Assembly: GCA_949358305.1 (NCBI GenBank)
Contig: OX442314.1
Location: 6,513,087-6,577,086 of the forward strand
Reading direction: 5' to 3'
Length of the DNA: 64,000 nucleotides
Origin: Strigamia acuminata
Taxonomy: Eukaryota; Arthropoda; Chilopoda; Geophilomorpha; Linotaeniidae
Shown: positions 11,031 through 21,891 of the stretch, piece after piece
Numbering within the stretch: position 1 is the stretch's first letter
How the letters are laid out: every line of letters starts with the position of its first letter
Notes under the pieces: model-generated
What the model was told of the DNA's origin: nothing
Databases searched by the model: none
Seen by the model: only the letters and a program-made list of their open reading frames with translations
Position numbers and translations under genes: made by a program

Positions 11031-12384
11031 TATTGCTTTTTTGAATTGGAATTTGAAATATTATGTGTTTGATCACAATTTGATGTCTTTTGAATTTGTT
11101 CCTAAGAATTTTTGATCTGAATTGTGTTCAATTGATGATTTGTTGAATTTTTGAATTTATTTCTGATCTGAATTGTGTTTGATTAATGATTTATCACTAT
11201 TTTGAATTTGTTTTTGACAACTTTGGTCTGAATTATGAAAAATTACTTTGTTTTGTGACGATTACCTTCTGGAGATAGCAATTGCTAAACTAAAGTGTGA
11301 ACTATCCGTGTGAAAATGTAAAATATGCAAACCTGATGTTTTCTCAAAACATATAACATTTATTCCGGTTTGAACCTTATATAAATACTATGCCTACAAG
11401 TGGCTAAAATGACGATAAGTTAAACTATACAGTTATTTGGCAAAAGCCCTGAAATAATATCACTTGCGGTTTTCAGTCTCGTAATAAGAATATGTGACTT
11501 TCTTATTACAGTGACGTAAAAGATGTCGTCTGAATATGGTTCGGGCTTCCAAATGGTCCGGGGTTGGTTCTAAAATGGTGTGTAATGGTTAGGCTTGGGT
11601 GTGTTATATCCGAGAGGTGCGGTTGACTTTTCTGTATCGTCACACACATCGCGTCGCAGATAATTATTGTAATCAATAATTATTGCGAGATGTAACAATG
11701 TGAGAATAAATATTCATATTAATTCCATGGAATTGATCATGATATTTTATAGTCACAAACTTAACTAAAACTATGAAAATAAGTAAAATATATTAAAATA
11801 GCGCCGAGCTATTTTTGCCCCGAGTGCAATCAACATCTAAGTTAGACTTAAATGTTCCGTCAAACCAATAACGAATTGAATCGAAATATCTCGCAGGAAA
11901 GGTTATCCATCGCCGGGAAATTACTCCACTCGGTCCTGGCTGGCGGGAGAGTAACCGGGAAATTACTCCGCGTCGATCACTCTGATAATGCGTCTGTGAA
12001 ATATAAATACTCCACTCTAGATTCTACATTACCAATGCGTCTGTGAATTTTACTCCACTCTAGATTCTGCACTCTACAACGGAATGTTGGCATGAAGCTG
12101 GAGGGAGTGCGTCTGTGGGTTGTACCCCACTCTAGATACTACACTTAAATGTGTCTGTGAATCTCTCCACTCTAGTTACTACATTTCTACAACGGAATGT
12201 TGGCATGAAGAGGCGGGAAGTGTGTCTGTGAGTCTTCTACCCACTCTAGATACTTACACTAAATACAAAGTATTTCTACAACGGATTGTCGGAACGCAGA
12301 GAAGTATAATATGTGCTCAAGTAATATCAGTATCAAACAAAAACAGAACAAGAGCGAGCTATATCCGTTTTGCAGGGGGATATA

Positions 12385-13536
12385 CAGGGTGGAACAAAAG
12401 TCTGTTCCCCTCAAATATTTCCTGAGCAATTGCATCTAGGCCAACTTTGATGAAGCGATCATATAGGAAGTTGGGTGAGAGCAATCCAATGATGTCATCA
12501 AATTTGACCTTGAAGGCCATTTTCAAGGTTATTCACTTGCTAACTTCTAAACCAATCACGTTAGAGCAAAATTTCCAATTACAAAGTTGTAGAACACCAT
12601 CAAATTAGTACTGTCCAATTTATCTTAGTCATCTTCATTTAAATGATTTCTTTTTAAAAAGGAAACGAATCAGAAAAAAATCAGCAATGTGAAATTTTTT
12701 TTCTTGTGAAAAAATAAATTATTGAGGCATTAAAAAAAGATAGTGATTTTTCTTGTGTACTTGCACAATAATGCACATTTGAATACATTTATTTAACACT
12801 AGAAAGGCCAGAGCGGTCATTTTGACCGCAACAGCTGTTTTAAACAGCTGTAGCAATAAACCCAAAGGGTTTACAATACTTTACATCATAAATCAGCAAA
12901 CGTGGCTTTTTTCTGTAATAAAAATTAAAAAAATTGAATTGACCTAGAAAGGCCGAAGGCGGTCCAAATGACCGCTTGAAACAACGCGCACAAGACATGC
13001 ACGAAACGTGGACAAAACGCGCAAATCGTGCAAAATACATAAACAATACGTGTATCTTGCGTTTTGCCATCAAATTGATCAGTAACACGCGAAATATGCG
13101 AAGAAAATAGCAAAACAAAAATTGATGGTCTTGTACGCATTGTTTCAAGCGGTCATTTTGACCGCTTTCGGCCTTTCTAGTGTTAAGTAATTCAGTATTT
13201 TTGTAGTAGAAATTTAATTTTTGCTTCAATGGCTGACTTTATTTCAGCTGATTTGTTTTCATTTTAAAACGAAAACATTTAACTTAAGATGACTAAGATA
13301 AATTGGATAGTACTAATTTGATGGTGCTCTACAACTTTGTAATTGGAAATTTTGCTCTAACGTGATTGGTTTAGAAGTTAGCAAGTGAATAATCTTGAAA
13401 ATGGCCTTCAAGGTCAAATTTGATGACGTCATTGGATTGCTCTCACCCAACTTCCTGTATGATCGCTTCATCAAAGTTGGCCTAGATGCAATTGCTCAGG
13501 AAATATTTGAGGGGAACAGACTTTTGTTCCACCCTG
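12385..13536. mobile_element. Mariner-like foldback/MITE element, copy 1
   Basis: It begins CAGGGTGGAAC and ends GTTCCACCCTG with imperfect terminal inverted repeats of about 260 bp. It is flanked by TA on both sides (12383-12384, 13537-13538). The other G2 LTR shows the empty site with a single TA at the matching place (about 25926-25935). TA target choice and CAGGGTG ends are typical of Tc1/mariner-derived MITEs. It has no transposase ORF. A 386-bp TTAA element is nested in its centre. It lies in opposite orientation to copy 2 at 52970-53713. Confidence 0.93.
12797..13182. mobile_element. piggyBac-like TTAA MITE nested in the foldback element
   Basis: The ends are CACTAGAAAGGCC and its inverse, directly flanked by TTAA (12793-12796 and 13183-13186). 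The ends resemble the piggyBac terminus CCCTAGAAAG. Aligned to the other foldback copy (52970-53713), the TTAA falls at one point and the sequence resumes cleanly. Each end is followed by a 17-bp palindrome, GCGGTCATTTTGACCGC (12813-12829 and 13149-13165), with a variant at 12959-12975. No transposase is encoded. Confidence 0.88.
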
Positions 13537-13996
13537 TATACTCGGTGAGGAGAATAGCTGTTCAGTGATCCAATGGGATCACTGGGCAGTCAAATCCATC
13601 CAATCCCAGATCATAGGAAGTGGATACTCAGGACATAGTCTTCTACTAGGTCCACTACAGGAACTGGATACGCAGGACACATTTTGGATTAAGTCCCTTT
13701 GACTATAATCCAAAAGGAGTCCAACTCACAGTGGGTGATGGGGGGTGACTTCACCAGGTGTAGAGTTTGCACATAATTCAATAGAATTATGTGACAAATA
13801 AATCAACTAGTATTTAAACATCCAAAAGTATTTAAAAGTGTATAAAGTTGCAGTGGAATAAAATATAAATAGTAATTTATATTTTATTCACTCAAAAATT
13901 GTCGAAATTTGAAATTGCCGCTAAAACGTATCAGCGCCATCTATTGACAAAATAAACGTCCTAACTAACAACGTGCATGACAGTGTAACCGTCACA

Positions 13997-14659
13997 AGTC
14001 CCCCTTAAATATATGTTAATACCTGTATTAACATACTATTTATTCCGAATATCTTGAGGATCAAGACCACACTGTCATCTAGGGGACTCGAGCTGTAATC
14101 CTTGGTAAGCAAAAACCTTTATTTTATATTTTAATAGTATAAATAAAGAGTATTTCTTAATCAAATGCTTCAAAAAATATTTATTAAGGTTATAAAACTT
14201 TCAATTATTAATAATAACTCCAATCTCTCTTTACAGGTGGACTTACAACTGTATCAAGAAAAACGATAACTTAAACTAACATCAAAACTCTTGTATCAAA
14301 CAAATGATTAATAAAATTTAACAATTATTTTCACAAAACTTAACTTCTCACTGGAAATGTAATGATTTGCAAAATAACACTTTACACGTTAAAATTCAAG
14401 TATTAAAATTAGTATTTTTATAAACAAACTCACATTGACTCGTAATCAAATTTTAGCAAAATTGTTAATTTAAATATTAAAGATCTTTGAAATATCCACA
14501 CAAAAAAAAACGGCATAAAATACACCTGAACCTGACTAAATCTTTGTTTCATCCCGGGTCAAGTAATGGAGATGGAGAAAATGGACTCGTTACTTCTGGT
14601 CTTGCCTTAAAGGGGAGAATGTCGGGAAAGTAACGGATCCCGACATCGTTGACGCTTTT
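13997..14659 (-). other. G2 3' UTR with polypurine tract
   Basis: Directly next to the 3' LTR the minus strand reads TTTAAGGGGGACT, the plus-strand primer (13997-14010). The remaining 650 bases are AT-rich with no ORF. Confidence 0.75.
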
Positions 14660-16315
14660 CTAGTCCAACTCTTCATCCTCAATAAATCCGTCCATGGATG
14701 TAACAACTTCCGAGACGGCTGCGGGTGGAGAATTAAGTCGAATAGCTACCAATTCCGGTACTACATCTGGCTCAACGTCATGGATCAGTGGATCCAGGAG
14801 CATTCTGTGTTGTTCCTCGGTGAATACTTCCAGGGGATCCGGCCCTCCTAACGGAATAGTGTTAGCGCTGGTTGGCTCAGAAAAAACCAAGTGATGGTCG
14901 GGTAAGCCAGAGTGCCATCCCTCACGAATCAACGGGTGTGCTGCTGCTGAGACCTGTTGCAAAATCTTACACCAAATAAAAGAGCGAGTTTGAAAAGACT
15001 CCGGCCGGGATGGATGAAAAATCCATTGGATCACGGCCAGTGGCACGCTTAAATCTGGAATTCGGTCGTTCGAAATCGACACGCTAATACGCTTAGCTGC
15101 TTCCAACAAAATTGGGAAATAATGTTCCACTTCCGCCTTAGTTTGCTCCGTGAGCGACATGTTTGGTCTTGGCATGTATGGGTGAACCAGTAAAATGACC
15201 GGTTCAGCAGCGTCGCTTACTTCGGGGAGCGGAATAGTCGCTACAATCATGTTGTTAGTCGATGTTCCCTCTGGAGAAGCGGCGGTTTGCAGACCAGAAT
15301 CGGAGGCAACCGGCGGAGAATCAGACGCAACAACTGACATTGGTTCGTTTTCCGCCGAGACGACTGAAGTTCCATCAATCGCAGGGGTGGGGGTTTCCGG
15401 CTCGCGTTGTGGCTCCGTAAATCCTCCTCGTGGAGTCGAGGTGCTGGACATTTGTGCCGGGTCTACATAAATAGCCTGCTCCGGGCCCTGGTGGATGAGG
15501 CCACATTCGCGACACATCGCCCAATTGCGTGCTGTCGGCGTACTTAGCCCCTTGACGATAAATGGAAGAATTTCTTCATTCCACATGCTGGATATGGCAA
15601 CGCGTTTACCACCGTGACAGTTCACACAGACCACGGCGTGAATGCCGGATAACAAGGACGACAACCATCCGCATCCTGCGCACAATGGGCAGAACATCAG
15701 TTTCGACTTCGGCATGATGTTGGTTCCCAAGGCGGCAGCTTCCATGTCGCGAAATACATGTTCTCGCCGTTGCTTCCGATAAATCGGTAAGTTGAGCTCC
15801 GATAATGAGCGAGCTTGCGATGTTGGGCGGGTCAACGCCTCGGATGAAGATGCCAACGTGGACTTGGTGGGTCCTTTGGACTTGCCGGTTTTTCCTCGAC
15901 TAGCGGTATCGCGAGGATTTCGTGGTCGAGCAAATGGTCTGCTGGTAGTCTGGGGCGGAGCTTCCTCATAAGATTCTTCTTCTTGTGAGAAGTCGTCTTG
16001 GCGCCGTCTCCTTGAAGCAGAACGGGAGTATTGTGACGAGTCGTCAGAAAAATCCCAATTCGGAGTCTCGTGGGGCGCATCATAGGTTACGACACGCTGA
16101 CTCGCTTGACGGCCTCTGGAAGGACGTGAGTCGGTCGGGCTAACACCCATGGCGGTCCTAATTCGGGGCGGTACGAGATCCGGGTTATCACGGGCCCAGT
16201 TGGCGACGAGCTCGGGGTCAGAGGAGGGATTAACAAAGCGATAATCCGGTTCTTCAGACTCTTCTGGATCCCAATGCACGTACTGTCGCTTGCTAGCACG
16301 ACCTCGGCGACTCAT
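14660..16315 (-). CDS. G2 ORF3: Cys-module protein of unknown function
   Basis: A 551-aa protein from an ATG at 16315, in the env/third-ORF position of G2. The first 190 residues are Arg/Ser/Pro-rich and probably disordered. Residues 209-286 form a compact zinc-binding-like module: C209-x2-C212-x2-C215-G-W, C230-x2-C233 followed by HGGK, then W254, P-x-x-V-K-G, W-A-x-C268-x2-C271, and Y283-V-D-P. The C-P-x-C-x-G-C-G pattern recalls DnaJ-type CxxCxGxG fingers. The same spacing occurs in G4 ORF3, although little else is conserved. No signal peptide or transmembrane segment is seen, so a class I-type env is unlikely. The C-terminal 270 residues are acidic and Pro-rich. A TTTTTTGAAG just upstream of the ATG could be a 3' splice site for a subgenomic mRNA. 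Confidence 0.8.
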   Translation of the reverse strand: MSRRGRASKRQYVHWDPEESEEPDYRFVNPSSDPELVANWARDNPDLVPPRIRTAMGVSPTDSRPSRGRQASQRVVTYDAPHETPNWDFSDDSSQYSRSASRRRRQDDFSQEEESYEEAPPQTTSRPFARPRNPRDTASRGKTGKSKGPTKSTLASSSEALTRPTSQARSLSELNLPIYRKQRREHVFRDMEAAALGTNIMPKSKLMFCPLCAGCGWLSSLLSGIHAVVCVNCHGGKRVAISSMWNEEILPFIVKGLSTPTARNWAMCRECGLIHQGPEQAIYVDPAQMSSTSTPRGGFTEPQREPETPTPAIDGTSVVSAENEPMSVVASDSPPVASDSGLQTAASPEGTSTNNMIVATIPLPEVSDAAEPVILLVHPYMPRPNMSLTEQTKAEVEHYFPILLEAAKRISVSISNDRIPDLSVPLAVIQWIFHPSRPESFQTRSFIWCKILQQVSAAAHPLIREGWHSGLPDHHLVFSEPTSANTIPLGGPDPLEVFTEEQHRMLLDPLIHDVEPDVVPELVAIRLNSPPAAVSEVVTSMDGFIEDEELD

Positions 16316-17610
16316 TGCATCTTCAAAAAATATAAATTTTATTTGAGAACACGAATCAAACTGTCGGTAATTAATTTAATTTCAAATTAAATTAATTGTC
16401 GACCAACAACTGGATTAATTTCGCAATTAAATTCTTAAGTTCCTTTTGTTAGCGGGTTTCCTTCATTTGTCGAATAATTATTAACATTAATAATTATTCT
16501 TGACTTGGTAGATAATTTCATCTTATCCTTTAAAACAATATCGTTGAAAAACTATTCAAATTAGTGTTTATTAAATAAAATAAACCTAATTTTTACATCT
16601 AAACGACATAATAACTAAACAACCTGTCAAAATATTAAAAAATATTTTTGCAGTATTTTTAGTATCTGACAATATACATGATTTTTAACTGTACGAATAA
16701 CTCTATAATTCGTCCGAGTAAAAATCTATCACCGACATCTGGTGGCGTTCGTTAGTATCATACACGTGACTTGTTAACACATGTATGCTCACCAATTTCA
16801 AAGGAATTTAAGCGATATTTTTTATCTTTTATAAAATAAACACTTACTAACTAGGTGCAGTCCTAACAGGGTATATTTGGCTAGTTTAACGTCTAGCTTC
16901 GCGTATTTGCGAGGGCTGCTCGGTTCCGGCGACGTTGGCCGATAAAGACGTTGTGCGGCACGTGCAAATTCTAAGTCTGCCGTAATGGACGCTTAACCAA
17001 AATAAATGTCGTCAATTAATGTCAAAATATTATTAATTTTGACAAAATATTGCTTAAATATTTACCGGAAAATCACGTAGTGAATTCGCGGGAGGGTTCC
17101 TTGTGATTTTGCCACGAAATGGTTTCGATAATCAGCGTCGTGTCGATAATTTCTGAATTTGAACTGATATTCGTCAAATGAAAAAATCAGTAAAATAAAC
17201 GATAAGTGTTCAAAATCATCTAGATTTTAACTCACTAAAATTCAGCGAAAATCCGTTAAAGCGTCGAAAAGTCGAGAATAATCCTTGATTTCAGTCCAGT
17301 ACAAAACTTGGCGAACAAGTGAGTGATAATCTCAAACCAGGGGTTAAGGGGAGTTTCGAGGAGTAATTTGATTGGTTTGTAATTACTCATCTCGAAGTTT
17401 CTATTAACCCAAAGGGGGAAAACATAGTTTCAAGTAAATGTTTACACGTAGATTAATTTAAATACAATCGGCCGTGTAAAAATAACTCAAACATTTGTTA
17501 AATTTTATCTACATTGGTGAAATGTTTTTTTTAATAAAATTTAACAATCCTTCGTGAATATGATTGGAAATATTTATTTAAAAAATAAAATATTTTCAAT
17601 ATATTGTGTC
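16316..17610 (-). other. G2 spacer between pol and ORF3
   Basis: 1.3 kb with no convincing ORF. It contains one long imperfect hairpin (17343-17413) and ends at the putative acceptor for ORF3. It could hold the signals for separate ORF3 expression. Confidence 0.6.
17343..17413. repeat. Long imperfect hairpin between pol and ORF3
   Basis: The arm GGGTTAA...TCGAGGAGTAATT pairs with AATTACTCATCTCGA...TTAACCC around a loop of about 12 nt. The arms are about 28-30 nt with a few mismatches. Confidence 0.7.
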
Positions 17611-20600
17611 CTAACCCAACTTGACTTGTGTTAAACAATTTATGAGTTGTACAAAATCGGTCACGTATTTTGTGTTCGGCTTGGGTCTACGTTTAGACTG
17701 TCGAACGGGAGATGGAAATCTTTTCCTCTTTTTAGACGGATTTTGAGGAGTTTCGTCCTCTTTAGAAGAAATCTGAGAAGTTTCCTCCTCTTTCTCTTCA
17801 ACTAAATCCCCTGTTTCTATGGACACAGGTTCATTTATTAATTCTGAAGAATTAATAACCTGACCTGCCATCCAATCTGGAGTCGGGTGTGACTCGTTGG
17901 TACCGACTTTCTGATCTAATGTCCATTCCTCAATCGGGTAACTTGGGATATAAGGCATTAAATCCTGTATGTTGATCGCTTTTGCTTTTGAATTGTCGGA
18001 GAGCTTCCGTAGCGTGTAGGAACCTCCGCCGAGAATAGCCGTAATTTCCCAAGGTCCATCACGTTTCTCAGCGAATCCTGCCGAAATCCCTTTATCTTTA
18101 TTTGATAAAATATGTGTGGCTTTCCACACGAGATCCCCTTTGGCAAATTGACAAATATAATATTTGTCTTTATGTAGTCGATCATGCTTTTCGTAATTCG
18201 ATTGAATTTTCCGATGCATTTCGCTGTGTGCACGTCTAATTACGTCTAAAATACTATAGACATAAGCTTCGGGGTTCTCTTTGTCGAATTTGATGGCGTG
18301 TTTAGTAATACGCGGGTCAAATGGCAAAGGAACGATTCTTCCTGTATTAAGAATCATCGGAGAACAATTTGTTGCCTCGGACTTAGCGGTGCGCATCGCA
18401 AAGGCAAAAGAATTTAAATATTTTGGCCAGTGAGAGTGAATGTCTGAGTATAAAGCTAACATCATTTTTAAAGTCCTGTTAGCCCGCTCTGTAATATTAG
18501 CGGCAGCGTGATATGGGCTAATGTGAGCAATATCTACGTGATTTTTTCGACAAAAATCATTAAATATTGTTGACACGAATTGTTTGCCGTTGTCGGAGAT
18601 TATCTTTTTTGGATATCCCCAACGGTGGAAAACTTCGCTCATCTTATTAACAATGCATTCACTTGATGCAGTTGCTAGTGGGAAGACTTCAATCCATTTT
18701 GTACAATTATCAATGATTACTAAAATCCATTTTAATTGTGAACGACCAGCTGGCTTTGGTCCCATCAGGTCAATGCTTATTGTCTCCCATGGGTTGGTCA
18801 TGTTGTGGGGTGTATAGCTTGCCCGATGCTTTTGGTGTTGACTAGGTTTGTATTGTTGGCAATGAGTGCAACTGCGAACGTAGTTTCGAGTGTCTTTGCT
18901 CATTCTAGGCCAGAAATACATCTTCTTTGCTCTATCTAGGGTTTTACTCATGCCAGCGTGTCCTGTAAGTGGGTGGCCATGGCATGCGAATAATGCACGT
19001 CTCACAAGAGAGCGTGGAATTACCGCCTTAAACCCGTTGCCGGAGTCGTTTAACTCCTCCTCATCGGTCGGAGCAAAATAAATTAGCATAACACCTTTAT
19101 TTTCTTCCGGTTCGTCGAGAGTGTAGCCACGAATCGCATTTAACCAATGTTTATCCGTGATACGATTTTTTAATTTTTCGTCTCCTTTTAGGTAAACAAG
19201 GATTTTACTACATGCTGGATCTTTAAGCTGCGCTTCGATAATTTCGTCTCGCGTCGGCGGAACTACTTTTAGGATATCTGTTAGCGCAGTGTGTACATTT
19301 TCGTGATTACAATTGTGGACATCTATATGTCTGCAATTTTCTCTCGTACATCCTTCTTCCTCCCCCTTTTCTCCAGAATCATGAAATCTAACTGGATTAT
19401 ATGATTCTGAGAAAAAATCCAAACTAAGGCCAACATTTGTGAGAAAATGTTTGCGCTCAGTCTCCGTCACTTGTAAAGATGCACACCTGTTTCCATTCCA
19501 AGTTGGATAGAAATGGGTGATCTCCTCTGGTTCGATATAATCATAATCCGGAGTGTCTAGTGCAGACAGTGGAGCGCGTGATAATGCGTCCGCTACTTGG
19601 TTCATTGCACCGCGTCTAAAAATAATTTTAAACGCGCCACATTGTATTTTGACGGCCCAACGACCAAACCTTCCCGATGGTTCCGGCGTACTCATCAACC
19701 AGCTAAGGGCCTTAGCATCGGACTCGAGAGTGAAAGTCGTGTATTCAATATAAGGGCGAAATCTTTCGATTGCCCATACAACGGCCAAACACTCCAATTC
19801 CGGCGTAGAATACCTTACTTCGGCCCCGTGTAACACTCGACTGGCGTACGCGACTGCTTTTGGGACCATAATTAATTTCTGTTTCTTTTCACAGAATAAT
19901 TCTACGTCTTGACAGAGTACTGCACCTAAACCTGAATGAGAAGCATCTGTCAAAATGACAAAAGGCTTATTCATATCTGGCATGTGGAGAAGGGCTTGGT
20001 CCTTGTCACACAAAATATCTTTGATAGTTTCGAATGCAGTTGTTTGTGGATCATCCCACACAAACTTTGCTTGATCATGCATAATATTGGTCAATGGACG
20101 AGCAATATTTGCGATGTTAGGAATGAATTTTCGGAAAAAATTCGCAAGTCCTACAAATCTCTGAATGTCTTTAGAACAAGTTGGTTTGGGAAAATTCCTT
20201 ACAGCCGAGACTTTGTCCGGGTCTGGAAGAAGAGATCCCTCGGAAATTAAATGGCCTAAAAATCGTAATGATGTTCGACCAAATTTTGACTTGTCTTTAT
20301 TGATAGTTAGATTTGCAGCATCTAACTTCTCAAGTGCGTCTTTAATATGTAATAAATGATTTTCCCATGTGTCAGAAAAAATAATTATATCGTCTAAATA
20401 GACCAGAGCATGTTTATATAAAGAGTCACCCAATACGGTAGTCATGAGGTGTTGAAAAGAGCTAGGTGCATTACAAAGACCAAATGGCAGTCTCTTGAAT
20501 TGAAATTTGCCTTTTGGAGTGTAAAAAGCAGTTTTACTCTTGTCCTCCTCCTCCATTTCCATTTGATGATAACCTTTAGTTAAATCAATGGACGTAAAGT

Positions 20601-21891
20601 ACTTGGCCTGATTAGTATGATGAATTAACAGGTCAATACTTGGCATTTGAATTGCATCAACTTCTGTGATCGCATTCAACCAGCGGTAGTCGATACATAA
20701 TCGATACTTCCCGCCGGGTTTAGCCACTATGACGGGGTGACTTATATAAGGGCCAGTGGCAGGTTCGATTAACCCATCGGCCTCTAACTCCTCGACCAAT
20801 TCCGTCATAATGGCCTTCTTGGCCGGGTTGTACATTCTATACGGCTGGTGTTTCCAAGTAGCACCAGGTTTAAACTTGATGCTGTGCTTGGCCACCTTCG
20901 TACAGCCCAATTGATCTCGAAATACGTTTTTTAATTGCAAAAGAACGTTTACGAGTAACCGTTTTTCTTCCGCCGAGCTGTTGCAGCCTTCGACGAGTTT
21001 TTCTGCCCAATCAGGTGAAGTGGGAGTTCCTTCACCTTGGAGACCCAAAGTCCTAATGCTTGCTAAACAACAGTTAAGTTCAGTGGTCTCGTATGGCGCT
21101 GTCCATCCGGGCATGTCATCACAGGTGAACACAGCCCGTCGAGGATTAGGGTTTATCCCCGTTCTACGCATAAAATTGTGACCCAAAATCAACCCACATA
21201 CATTCTTGTGTAGAATTATGAAGGTCATAGGTGTAACTCTCCTTTTATCGGCCCATTTGACACAAAGACAAACTTGACCGATAGGTCGGTGATCTATTCC
21301 GACCGCGCAGACACGCATTCCGCGGGGACATTCTTGTATGAATTCCACCGGAATTTCTGTGTTTGAAAGGAGTTGTACTCCAATAAAACATTGGGTGGCT
21401 CCAGAGTCCATTAGTGCGTTGTAATCTAAACCTCCAATTTGGACATTCATACGCGGATCATCTTTGCCACCATTAATTAATTTGCTATTGCAAAGTTTGC
21501 CAAGAAATATTTTTCGTTCTTTCTTGTTCCATTTTTCAAGTTTAAGAATTTTCCTTAACTTGAAAACTTTGGGTACAAGCGGTTTCTTTGGCGCATTCCA
21601 ACTTCCACTGAAAATACTCAAATTTTCTAGTTGGTCTGTCATGATTTTTAAATTCTCATCGACACCACCAGTGGAACTACTAGCTTTCCGACAGACAGGC
21701 ACTGCTTCGTAAGAAATGACCAACGATGGTGGTTTATTCTTCGAATCATCGACATAAGGTACTGTGAGATGACTAGGCTTATGTCTTATTTTAATTTCTT
21801 TTTTATGAAAAAATAAATCATTTGAAAATTCCGAGAGAGGAAACAACTCGTTAGGCGGGGGTTGGGCAACTTGAACAACCCCCTGAATCAG
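17611..21891 (-). CDS. G2 pol: protease, RT, RNase H, integrase (Ty3/gypsy), intact
   Basis: About 1425 codons entered by -1 frameshifting; the frame has no usable ATG at its start. Counting from 21846: protease Asp147 in D-S-G-A-T; reverse transcriptase with Y-L-D-D at 483-486; RNase H with T-D-A-S (Asp634); integrase H/C zinc region (H958, H963, C993, C996); integrase catalytic Asp1026, Asp1085 and Glu1120 with the correct 34-residue spacing; then a GPY/F-like region (G-P-W-E-I) and a basic tail. This enzyme set copies the RNA and inserts the DNA copy with the 4-bp target duplication seen. No premature stops. It is close to the G4 pol in sequence. Confidence 0.95.
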   Translation of the reverse strand: MIQGVVQVAQPPPNELFPLSEFSNDLFFHKKEIKIRHKPSHLTVPYVDDSKNKPPSLVISYEAVPVCRKASSSTGGVDENLKIMTDQLENLSIFSGSWNAPKKPLVPKVFKLRKILKLEKWNKKERKIFLGKLCNSKLINGGKDDPRMNVQIGGLDYNALMDSGATQCFIGVQLLSNTEIPVEFIQECPRGMRVCAVGIDHRPIGQVCLCVKWADKRRVTPMTFIILHKNVCGLILGHNFMRRTGINPNPRRAVFTCDDMPGWTAPYETTELNCCLASIRTLGLQGEGTPTSPDWAEKLVEGCNSSAEEKRLLVNVLLQLKNVFRDQLGCTKVAKHSIKFKPGATWKHQPYRMYNPAKKAIMTELVEELEADGLIEPATGPYISHPVIVAKPGGKYRLCIDYRWLNAITEVDAIQMPSIDLLIHHTNQAKYFTSIDLTKGYHQMEMEEEDKSKTAFYTPKGKFQFKRLPFGLCNAPSSFQHLMTTVLGDSLYKHALVYLDDIIIFSDTWENHLLHIKDALEKLDAANLTINKDKSKFGRTSLRFLGHLISEGSLLPDPDKVSAVRNFPKPTCSKDIQRFVGLANFFRKFIPNIANIARPLTNIMHDQAKFVWDDPQTTAFETIKDILCDKDQALLHMPDMNKPFVILTDASHSGLGAVLCQDVELFCEKKQKLIMVPKAVAYASRVLHGAEVRYSTPELECLAVVWAIERFRPYIEYTTFTLESDAKALSWLMSTPEPSGRFGRWAVKIQCGAFKIIFRRGAMNQVADALSRAPLSALDTPDYDYIEPEEITHFYPTWNGNRCASLQVTETERKHFLTNVGLSLDFFSESYNPVRFHDSGEKGEEEGCTRENCRHIDVHNCNHENVHTALTDILKVVPPTRDEIIEAQLKDPACSKILVYLKGDEKLKNRITDKHWLNAIRGYTLDEPEENKGVMLIYFAPTDEEELNDSGNGFKAVIPRSLVRRALFACHGHPLTGHAGMSKTLDRAKKMYFWPRMSKDTRNYVRSCTHCQQYKPSQHQKHRASYTPHNMTNPWETISIDLMGPKPAGRSQLKWILVIIDNCTKWIEVFPLATASSECIVNKMSEVFHRWGYPKKIISDNGKQFVSTIFNDFCRKNHVDIAHISPYHAAANITERANRTLKMMLALYSDIHSHWPKYLNSFAFAMRTAKSEATNCSPMILNTGRIVPLPFDPRITKHAIKFDKENPEAYVYSILDVIRRAHSEMHRKIQSNYEKHDRLHKDKYYICQFAKGDLVWKATHILSNKDKGISAGFAEKRDGPWEITAILGGGSYTLRKLSDNSKAKAINIQDLMPYIPSYPIEEWTLDQKVGTNESHPTPDWMAGQVINSSELINEPVSIETGDLVEEKEEETSQISSKEDETPQNPSKKRKRFPSPVRQSKRRPKPNTKYVTDFVQLINCLTQVKLG

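Larger units (their letters stand above)
10365..11253 (+). other. C2 untranslated leader, with CpG-rich block
   Basis: This lies between the copia LTR/primer site and the point where G2 is inserted. It contains no gag. About 10570-10800 is CpG-rich and repeats CGGGCGGTGCACG, in contrast to the AT-rich surroundings. The leader resumes at 26393 on the far side of G2 and leads to the C2 gag ATG at 26686. That both parts belong to one element is inferred from order and orientation. Confidence 0.45.
11254..13996 (-). repeat. G2 3' LTR, carrying a nested foldback element
   Basis: Matches 24800-26388 base for base wherever I compared them, apart from the insertion at 12385-13536 and the duplicated TA. 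On the element's own strand it begins TGTGACGGTTACACTG and ends GGTAATCGTCACA. Confidence 0.93.

Noticed and set aside
12840-13229. 129-codon minus-strand frame across the piggyBac-like element
   Set aside because: It crosses the boundary between two nested MITEs and encodes their inverted repeats; not a transposase.
14660-16315. Envelope protein as identity of G2/G4 ORF3
   Set aside because: No signal peptide, no hydrophobic anchor and no fusion-type motif; Cys residues are in a zinc-finger-like array, not an ectodomain pattern.
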